The notes under the pieces were generated by a model. The model was not told where the DNA came from. It did no database searches and worked only from the letters and a program-made list of their open reading frames with translations. Source: Hydrogenophaga sp. (GTDB lineage: Bacteria; Pseudomonadota; Gammaproteobacteria; Burkholderiales; Burkholderiaceae_C). Taken from it: a DNA stretch of 64,000 bases. The stretch lies in NCBI GenBank assembly GCA_011391595.1, contig JAABQG010000001.1, positions 1 to 64,000 of the forward strand. The letters are read 5' to 3'. This document shows, one piece after another, positions 46,679 to 54,737 of the stretch (position 1 is the stretch's first letter; every line of letters starts with the position of its first letter). Made by a program: the position numbers and the translations under genes.

Positions 46679-47193
46679 AGAAAGCGCCCTGGTTCGCCCA
46701 CCGCTGGCTGTCGGTCCTATTGGGGATGAGCTGGCTGCTGCTGCAGCAATCGCTGGCCCCCGCGCACCTGCTTTCCGCCCTCGCGATCGGCCTGGTCGTT
46801 CCGCGCATGCTGCATGGCTTCCTGCCACCGTCCACCCCGATTCTTGTGGGGCCCGCGCTACGCCTGACGGCCGTGGTGCTTGCCGACATCGTGACGTCGA
46901 ACATCACCGTGGCCCGCCTGGTGCTCGGTCCGATGCGCAAGCTGCGACCGGCCTGGGTTCCTGTCCCGCTGGAGCTGCAGCACCCCACGGCCATTTCGCT
47001 GCTGGCCGCGATCATCACCACCACGCCGGGCACGGTGTCGTGCACCGTGGACGAATCGCGCCGCCGAATTCTGGTTCACGCGCTCGATTGCGCCGATCCG
47101 GCACAAATGGCCGTCGATATCAAATCACGCTACGAGGCCGCGCTGATGGTCATCTTCAGACAGTCACCGGACGACAAGGGGGGTCAAGCATGA
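46675..47193 (+). CDS. mrpE: Mrp antiporter subunit E
   Basis: 172-aa MnhE family protein. Two N-terminal helices are followed by the conserved AIITTTPGTVSCTVDESRRR and IKSRYEAALMVIF at the end. It overlaps mrpD and mrpF by four bases each. Confidence 0.9.
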   Translation: MKKAPWFAHRWLSVLLGMSWLLLQQSLAPAHLLSALAIGLVVPRMLHGFLPPSTPILVGPALRLTAVVLADIVTSNITVARLVLGPMRKLRPAWVPVPLELQHPTAISLLAAIITTTPGTVSCTVDESRRRILVHALDCADPAQMAVDIKSRYEAALMVIFRQSPDDKGGQA

Positions 47194-47471
47194 GCACCAG
47201 CATCCTCGCCCTGGCACTCGACATCGCGGCGGGCGCCATCTCGCTGGCGATGGTGTTGTGCGGATGGCGTCTGATCCGTGGACCGCACGTGGTGGATCGC
47301 CTGCTGGCCATCGACACGCTGTACCTGAATGCGGTGGCGCTGATCGTGCTGCTCGGCATCCGCCTGCACACGCCGATCCTGTTCGAAGCGGCGCTGGTCG
47401 TCGCCATGCTGGGCTTTGTCTCGACGGTGGCGCTGGCGCGCTACCTGACACGCGGCGACGCCATCGAATGA
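47190..47471 (+). CDS. mrpF: Mrp antiporter subunit F
   Basis: 93-aa protein with three helices. The conserved WRLIRGPHVVDRLLAIDTLY loop follows the first helix, and ALVVAMLGFVSTVALARYL ends it. The ATG at 47190 overlaps the mrpE stop. Confidence 0.9.
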   Translation: MSTSILALALDIAAGAISLAMVLCGWRLIRGPHVVDRLLAIDTLYLNAVALIVLLGIRLHTPILFEAALVVAMLGFVSTVALARYLTRGDAIE

Positions 47472-47487
47472 ACGCAAGGAAATCGCC

Positions 47488-47838
47488 ATGACACTGCATC
47501 CCCTGATCGAATGGCTGGCCGCCGGTTTGCTACTGGTGTCTGCATTTTTTCTGCTCGTCGGTGCGGTCGGCCTGGTGCGCCTTCCCGACTTCTTCATGCG
47601 CCTGCACGCACCGACCAAGGCGTCCACGCTGGGCGTCGGGGGGGCGCTACTGGCCAGCATGCTGGTGTCGGCCGCCGAGGGACGCGCTGGCTTTGCCGAA
47701 CTGCTGATCACGCTGTTCGTCTTCGTGACCGCGCCGGTTTCGGCCAACCTGATGGCGCAGGCTGCGCTGCATCTGCGCATCTCGGGCAAGGCCACCGAGC
47801 CGGGGGACGCTGTGCCGGAGCGCGCCGGGCCGCCCTGA
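47488..47838 (+). CDS. mrpG: Mrp antiporter subunit G
   Basis: 116-aa protein with three helices and the MnhG signature GLVRLPDFFMRLHAPTKAST. It is the last gene of the mrp cluster and starts 16 bp after mrpF. Na+/H+ antiport, pH homeostasis and salt tolerance are the known roles of Mrp systems; the ion here is not fixed. Confidence 0.9.
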   Translation: MTLHPLIEWLAAGLLLVSAFFLLVGAVGLVRLPDFFMRLHAPTKASTLGVGGALLASMLVSAAEGRAGFAELLITLFVFVTAPVSANLMAQAALHLRISGKATEPGDAVPERAGPP

Positions 47839-47974
47839 GACAGCGTTTCGGGCCCGGCGTCAGCCAAACGCCTGGCCGGTGCTGTCAAAATGCCGGTTTG
47901 CGCCCTGCGCGGCAAACGCGGAAATACCTGCATCTGCCATGACGGGGTTCCGTTCCTCCCACACGCCCAGCACC

Positions 47975-49528
47975 ATGACCACGAGCATCCAGCAAGCCGA
48001 CCTGACCGAATCCGTTGCCGCCGCGCTGCAATACATCAGCTACTACCACCCGGCCGACTACATCGCCCATCTGGCCCGCGCCTATGAGCGCGAACAGAGT
48101 CCGGCCGCCAAGGACGCGATCGCGCAGATCCTGACCAACAGCAAGATGAGCGCCACCGGCCACCGCCCGATCTGCCAGGACACCGGCATCGTCAACGTGT
48201 TCCTGAAGGTCGGCATGGACGTGCGCTGGGAAGGCTTTACCGGGAGCCTGGACGATGCCATCAACGAAGGCGTGCGCCGCGGCTACAACGATCCGGCCAA
48301 CACCTTGCGCGCTTCGGTCGTGGACGACCCCGAGTTCCTGCGCAAGAACACCAAGGACAACACACCCGCCGTGATCTTCACCGAAATCGTACCGGGCAAC
48401 ACCGTGGAAGTCACCGTGGCCGCCAAGGGCGGCGGCAGCGAGAACAAGAGCAAGATGTACATGCTGAACCCTGGCGATTCGGTGGTGGACTGGGTCCTGA
48501 AAACGGTGCCCACCATGGGTGCCGGCTGGTGCCCGCCGGGCATGCTGGGCATCGGCATCGGCGGCACGGCCGAGAAGGCGGTGCTGATGGCCAAGGAAAG
48601 CCTGATGGACCACCTGGACATGTACGAACTGCAGGCCAAAGCGGCCAGCGGCGCTGAACTCTCCAGCATTGAAAAACTCCGCCTGGAGCTGTTCGAGAAG
48701 GTCAACGCCCTGGGCATCGGCGCGCAGGGCCTGGGCGGCCTGACCACCGTGCTGGACGTCAAGATCAAGATGTACCCGACGCACGCCGCCAGCAAACCGA
48801 TTGCCATGATCCCGAACTGCGCCGCCACGCGCCACGCCCACTTCGTGCTGGATGGCAGCGGCCCGGTCTACCTGACGCCGCCCTCGCTGGACACCTGGCC
48901 CGATGTGGCCTGGACTCCTGACTACGTCAAGAGCAAAAAGGTCGATCTGAACGCCCTGACACCGGCCGAAGTGGCCAGCTGGAAGCCCGGTGACACCCTG
49001 CTGCTGAACGGCAAGATGCTGACCGGGCGCGACGCCGCGCACAAGCGCATCAAGGACATGCTGGCCAAGGGCGAGAAACTGCCGGTGGACTTCACCAACC
49101 GGGTGATCTACTACGTCGGCCCGGTGGACCCGGTGCGCGATGAGGCTGTCGGCCCGGCCGGCCCCACCACCTCCACCCGCATGGACGGCTTCACCGAAAT
49201 GATGCTCGCCGAAACCGGCCTGATCGCGATGATCGGCAAGGCCGAGCGCGGCCCGGTGGCCATCGAGGCGATCAAGAAGCACAAGTCGGCCTACCTGATG
49301 GCCGTAGGCGGCGCCGCCTACCTGGTATCCAAGGCCATCAAGACCGCCAAGGTCGTGGGTTTTGCCGACCTGGGGATGGAAGCCATCTACGAATTCGACG
49401 TGGTCGACATGCCGGTCACCGTGGCGGTGGATGCCGGTGGCACCAGCGCTCATATCACCGGCCCGGCAGAGTGGCAAAAGCGCATCGCGACCGGCGAATT
49501 CAAGGGCATCAGCGTCACCGGCGCTTGA
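47975..49528 (+). CDS. fumA: Fumarate hydratase class I (4Fe-4S)
   Basis: 517-aa iron-sulfur fumarase that interconverts fumarate and malate. The N-terminal alpha part carries RPICQDTGIVNVFLKVG with a cluster cysteine, and further cysteines lie in GAGWCPPGMLG and MIPNCAATRH. The C-terminal beta part has the RMDGFTEMMLAETGLIAMIG block. The ATG at 47975 starts the conserved region; earlier in-frame starts add poor sequence. Confidence 0.93.
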   Translation: MTTSIQQADLTESVAAALQYISYYHPADYIAHLARAYEREQSPAAKDAIAQILTNSKMSATGHRPICQDTGIVNVFLKVGMDVRWEGFTGSLDDAINEGVRRGYNDPANTLRASVVDDPEFLRKNTKDNTPAVIFTEIVPGNTVEVTVAAKGGGSENKSKMYMLNPGDSVVDWVLKTVPTMGAGWCPPGMLGIGIGGTAEKAVLMAKESLMDHLDMYELQAKAASGAELSSIEKLRLELFEKVNALGIGAQGLGGLTTVLDVKIKMYPTHAASKPIAMIPNCAATRHAHFVLDGSGPVYLTPPSLDTWPDVAWTPDYVKSKKVDLNALTPAEVASWKPGDTLLLNGKMLTGRDAAHKRIKDMLAKGEKLPVDFTNRVIYYVGPVDPVRDEAVGPAGPTTSTRMDGFTEMMLAETGLIAMIGKAERGPVAIEAIKKHKSAYLMAVGGAAYLVSKAIKTAKVVGFADLGMEAIYEFDVVDMPVTVAVDAGGTSAHITGPAEWQKRIATGEFKGISVTGA

Positions 49529-50379
49529 TAGCAACGGCGTGTGATGCCGTGCGCGCGGGCCGGCCCATCGGCGTCTTCGACAGCGGCGTCGGGGGCTTGA
49601 GCATCCTGCGCGCATTGCGCGCCGAATTGCCGCACGAACATTTCGTCTATTTCGCCGACAGCGGCCATGCGCCCTATGGCGAGCGGGACGAAGCCCATGT
49701 GATCGCCCGCTCGCGCGCGATCACGGCGCAACTTCGTGCTGAACATGGTATCAAGGCGCTGGTCATCGCCTGCAACACGGCCACCGCCGCCGCCGTACAC
49801 CTGCTGCGCGCAGAGCACCCCAACCTGCCGATCATCGGGGTGGAGCCTGCCCTCAAGCCGGCGGTGGGACTGACCCGCACCGGACGCATTGGCGTGCTGG
49901 CCACGCGCGGCACGCTGGGCAGCGCCAAATTCGCGGCGCTGCTGGCCTCGCTGTCGGGCCTGGCCGAATTCACTGTTCAGCCTTGTGACGGTCTTGCGGA
50001 CGCGATAGAGCGTCAGGAAGCCGCAAAAATCATAGCTCTCTGTGGCCAATACACGATGGGAATAGGCCGATTCGGCTTGAAACCCGGGCAGATCGACACG
50101 CTGGTGCTCGGCTGCACCCATTACCCGTTCGCCAAAGAATACCTGCGCGCCCTGCTGGGCCCCGCTATTCAGTTCATCGACACCGGAGAGCCCGTTGCCC
50201 GCCACACGCGCCAGTTACTGATGACGAGTCACATCCCACTGCAGAACGCGGACGCCCCAGCAGTGAGCTGCAAGCCCACCGGACACCTGACCTTGGTCAG
50301 TTCCGGCGCTCCGGCAGCATTGAAGGCTGCGGCGCAACGCTGGCTCGGATTGGCCGTCCCGGTGCACGCAACACACTGA
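49525..50379 (+). CDS. murI: Glutamate racemase
   Basis: About 284-aa enzyme making D-glutamate for peptidoglycan. It has PIGVFDSGVGGLSILRAL, the two catalytic cysteines in ACNTATAAA and GCTHYPF, and YFADSGHAPYG. No ATG stands at the conserved start. I chose the TTG at 49525, which overlaps the fumarase stop by four bases; GTG at 49549 is an alternative (276 aa), and an ATG at 49471 would overlap fumA by 58 bp. Residues IIALCGQYTMGIGRFGL are encoded by a repeat copy, so a surface loop is probably extended. Confidence 0.9.
   Translation: MIATACDAVRAGRPIGVFDSGVGGLSILRALRAELPHEHFVYFADSGHAPYGERDEAHVIARSRAITAQLRAEHGIKALVIACNTATAAAVHLLRAEHPNLPIIGVEPALKPAVGLTRTGRIGVLATRGTLGSAKFAALLASLSGLAEFTVQPCDGLADAIERQEAAKIIALCGQYTMGIGRFGLKPGQIDTLVLGCTHYPFAKEYLRALLGPAIQFIDTGEPVARHTRQLLMTSHIPLQNADAPAVSCKPTGHLTLVSSGAPAALKAAAQRWLGLAVPVHATH
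50032..50059 (+). repeat. Dispersed 28-bp repeat, copy 7 (inside murI)
   Basis: Reads ATAGC, 6 nt, TGGCC, 5 nt, ACGATGG. It is in the sense orientation and in frame, between the first and second catalytic cysteine regions. Confidence 0.75.
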
Positions 50380-50403
50380 ATTTCAAGGAAAATTGGCATG
50401 AAC

Positions 50404-50431
50404 CCAGCGTCATCGGGTCATCCATAGCTAT
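50404..50431 (-). repeat. Dispersed 28-bp repeat, copy 8 (at the ygjP stop)
   Basis: On the minus strand it reads ATAGC, 6 nt, TGACC, 5 nt, ACGCTGG. The TAG stop of the YgjP-like gene (50432-50434) abuts its first base. Confidence 0.75.
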
Positions 50432-50968
50432 CTATTCAGTAGTATTGCGTGACCCGTCGCCAGCCCAAAGCCGCTCACCGGAGAGGTCGAGGTGGGTCAG
50501 GTACAGCCGGACGTCAAATTCAAGTTGGTGGTATTCGGGATCCATGTGGCTGCACAGCTTGTAAAACGCCTTGTCGTGCTGGCGCTCCTTGAGGTGCGCG
50601 AGTTCATGCACGGCGATCATGCGCAGGAACTCCGGAGGCGAATCCTTGAAAACCGACGCGATCCGGATCTCGTGGCTGGCCTTGAGGCGGCTGCCCTGCA
50701 CCCTTGAGTGCGCGGTGTGCAGGCCCAGCGCATGCTTGACGGCGTGAATCTTGCTGTCGAACAGCACCTTGTCCACCGGTTCGGCATTCCGCAAGTATTC
50801 ACCCTTGAGCCCGCTGACATACTGGAAAAGCGCGCGATCGCTGCGAATGCCATGCGCGACGGGGTACTTGTCGCGAAGAAAAGCGGCCAGTCCCTTGGCT
50901 TCCATGATCCTTCTGACCTGTGCCTGCAGATCGGCGGGATAGGCCAGCAGGTACTTCAGCGGATTCAT
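50432..50968 (-). CDS. YgjP-like zinc metallopeptidase (DUF45/M48-type)
   Basis: 178 aa. A zinc-binding HExxH motif lies in MIAVHELAHLKERQHDKAFY, with the third histidine in the following SHMDPEYHQLEFD. The ATG at 50968 starts the conserved region (MNPLKYLLAYPADLQAQVRR). The last residues, GSRNTTE, are encoded by the flank of a dispersed repeat and precede a stop touching its core, so the C-terminus was probably replaced. Substrate unknown. Confidence 0.85.
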   Translation of the reverse strand: MNPLKYLLAYPADLQAQVRRIMEAKGLAAFLRDKYPVAHGIRSDRALFQYVSGLKGEYLRNAEPVDKVLFDSKIHAVKHALGLHTAHSRVQGSRLKASHEIRIASVFKDSPPEFLRMIAVHELAHLKERQHDKAFYKLCSHMDPEYHQLEFDVRLYLTHLDLSGERLWAGDGSRNTTE

Positions 50969-51044
50969 CGCGCACTGCACCGTGGTCGCCGGGCCGCTGC
51001 ATGCCGCGACGACCATGCCACACGACGCCTGAGAAACCGGTCGA

Positions 51045-51668
51045 TCAATGCAGGTGACGCGGCCGGCGCCCGCCGCCCCCGTGGCCGGAGCCACCCGGGC
51101 CACGCGGTGGCCTGCCCAGTTCCAGCGAATTGACCAGCGCATCGAAGCGCTGGGTGAAAAGCTTGTCGATTTCACCCACCACGCCGCCCAGCTCCGCGCC
51201 ATCGAAGTGGCGTTCCATCAGCGCCACCACGTCCTCGACCAGCAAGTCGCGCTGCGCCTGCATGATGGCCGCAGGGGTAGGCCCAACAAAGAGCATCACG
51301 AAGTCGTCGCGGGATTCCTCGCTATGGTCGCCGTCCTCCTCGTCGAATTCGGTGTCGTAGAAGGTCACCTCGATCGGCGCGCCGGTATCGGCCAGTTCGT
51401 TGAGGCTCATGCACATTTCGTCCAGCGCCTGACGGAAGTCCTCGTCGCCGGTGACCGTCCAGCACATCTGCAGCATGTGAGCGGGAGCGTCAAAGCGGAT
51501 GCCCGGCTCGTCCTCGAACGCACTGGCCGCGCCATCGGCCAGCGATCGCGCGCCAGCATATTTCCACAGGGGTTTCAGGGCGTCCTGGAGGGCATCAAAT
51601 CCCACATCAGGCCGCAGGCGCACATCGCCATGCACATGAATCTCGAAGGGGGGGGTGTAGTGTGTCAT
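51045..51668 (-). CDS. Unknown acidic protein with glycine/arginine-rich tail
   Basis: 207 aa. It starts MTHYTPPFEIHVHGDVRLRP and is acidic and mixed alpha/beta (TFYDTEFDEEDGDHSEESRD). It ends in a low-complexity GPGGSGHGGGGRRPRHLH tail that could bind metal or nucleic acid. A TTG six bases upstream is an alternative start. I do not recognise a named family. No membrane segment or signal is visible, so it is probably cytoplasmic. Confidence 0.7.
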   Translation of the reverse strand: MTHYTPPFEIHVHGDVRLRPDVGFDALQDALKPLWKYAGARSLADGAASAFEDEPGIRFDAPAHMLQMCWTVTGDEDFRQALDEMCMSLNELADTGAPIEVTFYDTEFDEEDGDHSEESRDDFVMLFVGPTPAAIMQAQRDLLVEDVVALMERHFDGAELGGVVGEIDKLFTQRFDALVNSLELGRPPRGPGGSGHGGGGRRPRHLH

Positions 51669-51685
51669 GGTCAACTCTGTTTCGG

Positions 51686-51775
51686 TGGTGCCTCGAACCG
51701 GAATCGAACCGGTACGTCCGGTAAAGGACGGCAGATTTTAAGTCTGCTGTGTCTACCAATTTCACCATCGAGGCA
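51686..51775 (-). tRNA. tRNA-Leu (UAA)
   Basis: The 7-bp acceptor stem TGCCTCG/CGAGGCA, anticodon loop CTTAAAA, a long variable arm and an encoded CCA are all visible. Last of the Gly-Cys-Leu cluster. Confidence 0.95.
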
Positions 51776-51818
51776 GTATGTCAATTGTCGCAGGTCGCTG
51801 TTTTCGTTTCGTAAAGCA

Positions 51819-51854
51819 GACAGCCCTGCCAACGCGGACGTTGGCAGGGCTGTC
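51819..51854. other. 16-bp perfect hairpin between tRNA-Leu and tRNA-Cys
   Basis: GACAGCCCTGCCAACG at 51819-51834 is exactly complementary to 51839-51854, with a four-base loop. On the minus strand no good T-run follows, so it is probably a processing or protective structure in the tRNA precursor. On the plus strand GTTTTG follows. Confidence 0.75.
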
Positions 51855-51858
51855 GTTT

Positions 51859-51932
51859 TGGAGGCGCGGGCCGGAGTCGAACCGACCTACACGGATTTGC
51901 AATCCGGTGCATAACCGCTTTGCTACCGCGCC
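51859..51932 (-). tRNA. tRNA-Cys (GCA)
   Basis: GGCGCGG/CCGCGCC acceptor stem with U discriminator, anticodon loop containing TTGCAAA, GTTCGACTC T-loop and encoded CCA. Confidence 0.95.
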
Positions 51933-51956
51933 AGTATCTACCGCAATTGACCAGAC

Positions 51957-51982
51957 AAAAAAGGGAAGCCTTGGCTTCCCTT
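51957..51982 (-). terminator. Terminator-like hairpin between tRNA-Gly and tRNA-Cys
   Basis: On the minus strand AAGGGAAGCC and GGCTTCCCTT pair around a two-base loop, followed by six T residues. It would stop some transcription before tRNA-Cys and tRNA-Leu. Confidence 0.7.
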
Positions 51983-52017
51983 CTGGGGCAGAAGATGTTG
52001 GTGAATCTTCCGTTATC

Positions 52018-52093
52018 TGGAGCGGGAAACGAGATTCGAACTCGCGACCTCAACCTTGGCAAGGTTGCGCTCTACCAACTGAGCTATTCCCGC
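52018..52093 (-). tRNA. tRNA-Gly (GCC)
   Basis: GCGGGAA/TTCCCGC acceptor stem, anticodon GCC, GTTCGAATC T-loop and encoded CCA. First of the Gly-Cys-Leu cluster. Confidence 0.96.
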
Positions 52094-52141
52094 AAATGCC
52101 TGAACAAATCGACTGATCGAATATGCCGTTGCAAGCCTCAA

Positions 52142-52147
52142 ATTATA
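52142..52147 (-). promoter_or_regulatory. -10 element (TATAAT) of the tRNA cluster
   Basis: An exact TATAAT on the minus strand lies about 49 bp before tRNA-Gly. A -35 is not clear. Confidence 0.6.
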
Positions 52148-52190
52148 GCCTAACTTTTTCAACCATGGAGACAACAGAATGAAAATTTGA

Positions 52191-54617
52191 TCAGTGCTTG
52201 ATTGATTCGCTTCCCGCGACACCCGGCCCGGCGTCGGACGCCGCGGCCACGACGCCCGCTTCGTCGTCAGGCAGGGGCAACGGCTTTCGCTCCAGCGCAA
52301 TGTCCAACACCTGGTCGATCCACTTGACCGGGACGATCTCCAGGCCATTCTTCACATTTTCGGGAATTTCCTGCAGATCTTTCACGTTTTCCTGCGGGAT
52401 CAATACCGTCTTGATGCCGCCACGCAAGGCCGCCAGCAGTTTTTCCTTGAGCCCGCCAATTGCGGTCACCTCCCCGCGCAAAGTGATCTCACCGGTCATC
52501 GCCACGTCGCCGCGCACGGGTATTCCCGTCAATGCAGAAACAAATGCGGTCGTCATCGCGGCCCCAGCGCTGGGTCCGTCCTTGGGCGTCGCACCATCAG
52601 GAACGTGGATGTGAATATCGCGCTTCTCGAATACCTCGTCCTTGATGCCGAGGCGCCGGGAACGGCTACGCACTACGGTGCGTGCGGCTTCCACGGACTC
52701 CTTCATGACATCACCGAGCATGCCGGTGCGGGTAATGACACCCTTCCCAGGCATGGTGGCCGCCTCGATCGTCAGGAGATCACCGCCCACCTCGGTCCAG
52801 GCCAGTCCGACCACCTGCCCAACCTGGTTCTGGCTCTCGGCCAGGCCGTAGGCAAATTTGCGCACGCCCAGAAAGTCATTCAGGTTGTCCGCCGATACGA
52901 CCACTTGCACAGTCATCTTCTTGAGCAAAAGCCCCTTGACCACCTTGCGGCAGATCTTGGACAGCTCGCGCTCCAGCGAGCGCACCCCAGCCTCTCGGGT
53001 GTAGTAGCGAACAATGTCACGTACCGCCTCGTCGGTGACCTTCAACTCCTCAGCCTTCACGCCGTTGTTCTTCAACTGCTTGGGCAGCAGGTACCTGATG
53101 GCAATATTCGTCTTCTCATCCTCTGTGTAGCCAGAAAGGCGAATGACCTCCATGCGGTCCAGCAGCGCCGTGGGAATGTTCATGGAGTTCGACGTGGCCA
53201 CGAACATCACGTCCGACAGATCAAAATCCACTTCGACATAATGGTCTGCAAACGTGTGGTTCTGCTCCGGATCAAGCACTTCAAGCAATGCGCTTGAAGG
53301 GTCTCCGCGGAAATCCGTTCCCAGCTTGTCGATTTCATCGAGAAGAAACAAGGGATTTCGCGTGCCGACCTTGTTCAGGCTCTGCAGGACCTTGCCCGGC
53401 ATCGCGCCAATGTAGGTGCGGCGATGACCGCGAATCTCGGCTTCGTCACGCATGCCCCCCAAGGCCATACGGACGTACTTGCGACCGGTGGCCTTGGCAA
53501 CCGACTGTCCCAGCGATGTTTTGCCGACGCCGGGGGGACCCACCAGGCAAAGGATCGGTGCCTTGAGTTTGTCGACGCGTTGCTGAACCGCAAGATATTC
53601 AAGAATCCGGTCCTTCACCTTGTCCAGTCCGTAGTGGTCCTCGTTCAGCACGGTCTCGGCGTGCGTCAGGTCGTGCTTGATCTTGGTTTTTTTCGCCCAC
53701 GGCAGGCCGGTCAGCACATCGATGTAGTTGCGCACCACCGTGGCCTCGGCGGACATCGGTGACATCAGCTTGAGCTTCTTGAGTTCGCCCTCGGCCTTCT
53801 TGCGCGCTTCCGCGGGCATCTTGGCCGCCTTGATCTTCTTCTCGATTTCCTCGATGTCAGCGCCCTCCTCGCCTTCACCGAGTTCCTTCTGGATCGCCTT
53901 GACCTGCTCGTTGAGATAAAAGTCCCGCTGGTTCTTCTCCATCTGCCGCTTGACCCGCCCGCGGATCTTCTTGTCGACATTCAGGATTTCGACCTCGCGC
54001 TCGAGTTGCTCGAACAGGTTTTCAAGCCTTGCCTTGACATCCGCCAGGTCAAGTACAACCTGTTTGTTCTCCAGTTTCAGCGGGAGGTGTGCGGCGATCG
54101 TGTCTGCCAGGCGCCCCGGATCGTCAATGCTCGAAATGGAAGTCAGGATTTCAGGTGGAATTTTCTTGTTGAGTTTGACGTACTGATCAAACTGCTGCAT
54201 CACGGCGCGGCGAAGTGCCTCGATTTCGCTGGCCTTGTCATCACCCGCAACGGCCTCCAGCGGCGTCAGGGTGGCAATGAAATGAGATTCACCATCCTCA
54301 ATCCGGTTGACGGCGGCGCGCTGCTGGCCTTCGACCAGCACCTTCACCGTGCCATCAGGCAACTTGAGCATCTGCAGGATGGTGGACACGCAACCGACCT
54401 CGAACATATCGGTGACAGCGGGCTCGTCCTTGGCAGCGGTCTTCTGGGCCACGAGCATGATGCGCCGCTCCGCCTCCATCGCTGCCTCCAGGGCCTTGAT
54501 GCTCTTGGGGCGCCCGACAAACAACGGAATCACCATGTGCGGAAACACCACCACGTCACGAAGTGGCAGCAGGGGAAGATCGATCGGGGTTGCAGGAAGC
54601 GGTATATGTCCAGACAT
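52191..54617 (-). CDS. lon: ATP-dependent Lon protease
   Basis: 808-aa LonA. An N-terminal substrate domain (LPLLPLRDVVVFPHMVIPLFVG) is followed by an AAA+ domain (Walker A GPPGVGKTS; DEIDKLGTDFRG) and a C-terminal serine-lysine protease domain with KDGPSAGAAM. It degrades misfolded and regulatory proteins. It lies 120 bp after clpX and is the last of the tig-clpP-clpX-lon set. Confidence 0.97.
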   Translation of the reverse strand: MSGHIPLPATPIDLPLLPLRDVVVFPHMVIPLFVGRPKSIKALEAAMEAERRIMLVAQKTAAKDEPAVTDMFEVGCVSTILQMLKLPDGTVKVLVEGQQRAAVNRIEDGESHFIATLTPLEAVAGDDKASEIEALRRAVMQQFDQYVKLNKKIPPEILTSISSIDDPGRLADTIAAHLPLKLENKQVVLDLADVKARLENLFEQLEREVEILNVDKKIRGRVKRQMEKNQRDFYLNEQVKAIQKELGEGEEGADIEEIEKKIKAAKMPAEARKKAEGELKKLKLMSPMSAEATVVRNYIDVLTGLPWAKKTKIKHDLTHAETVLNEDHYGLDKVKDRILEYLAVQQRVDKLKAPILCLVGPPGVGKTSLGQSVAKATGRKYVRMALGGMRDEAEIRGHRRTYIGAMPGKVLQSLNKVGTRNPLFLLDEIDKLGTDFRGDPSSALLEVLDPEQNHTFADHYVEVDFDLSDVMFVATSNSMNIPTALLDRMEVIRLSGYTEDEKTNIAIRYLLPKQLKNNGVKAEELKVTDEAVRDIVRYYTREAGVRSLERELSKICRKVVKGLLLKKMTVQVVVSADNLNDFLGVRKFAYGLAESQNQVGQVVGLAWTEVGGDLLTIEAATMPGKGVITRTGMLGDVMKESVEAARTVVRSRSRRLGIKDEVFEKRDIHIHVPDGATPKDGPSAGAAMTTAFVSALTGIPVRGDVAMTGEITLRGEVTAIGGLKEKLLAALRGGIKTVLIPQENVKDLQEIPENVKNGLEIVPVKWIDQVLDIALERKPLPLPDDEAGVVAAASDAGPGVAGSESIKH

Positions 54618-54737
54618 GGCAGTCCCTTGAGTTACCCGTTGAATATGGTTGTCATGGCAGGATTTTCAACCCTTCCCTGTTCCCGGAGCAGTGGCAGGGT
54701 TGAAACATCGACGCAGCGTCAAGAACGTGGGCCTGGT

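Noticed and set aside
49529-49556. ATAGC after the fumarase stop as a further repeat copy
   Set aside because: Only the first block matches; the rest of the motif is not present.
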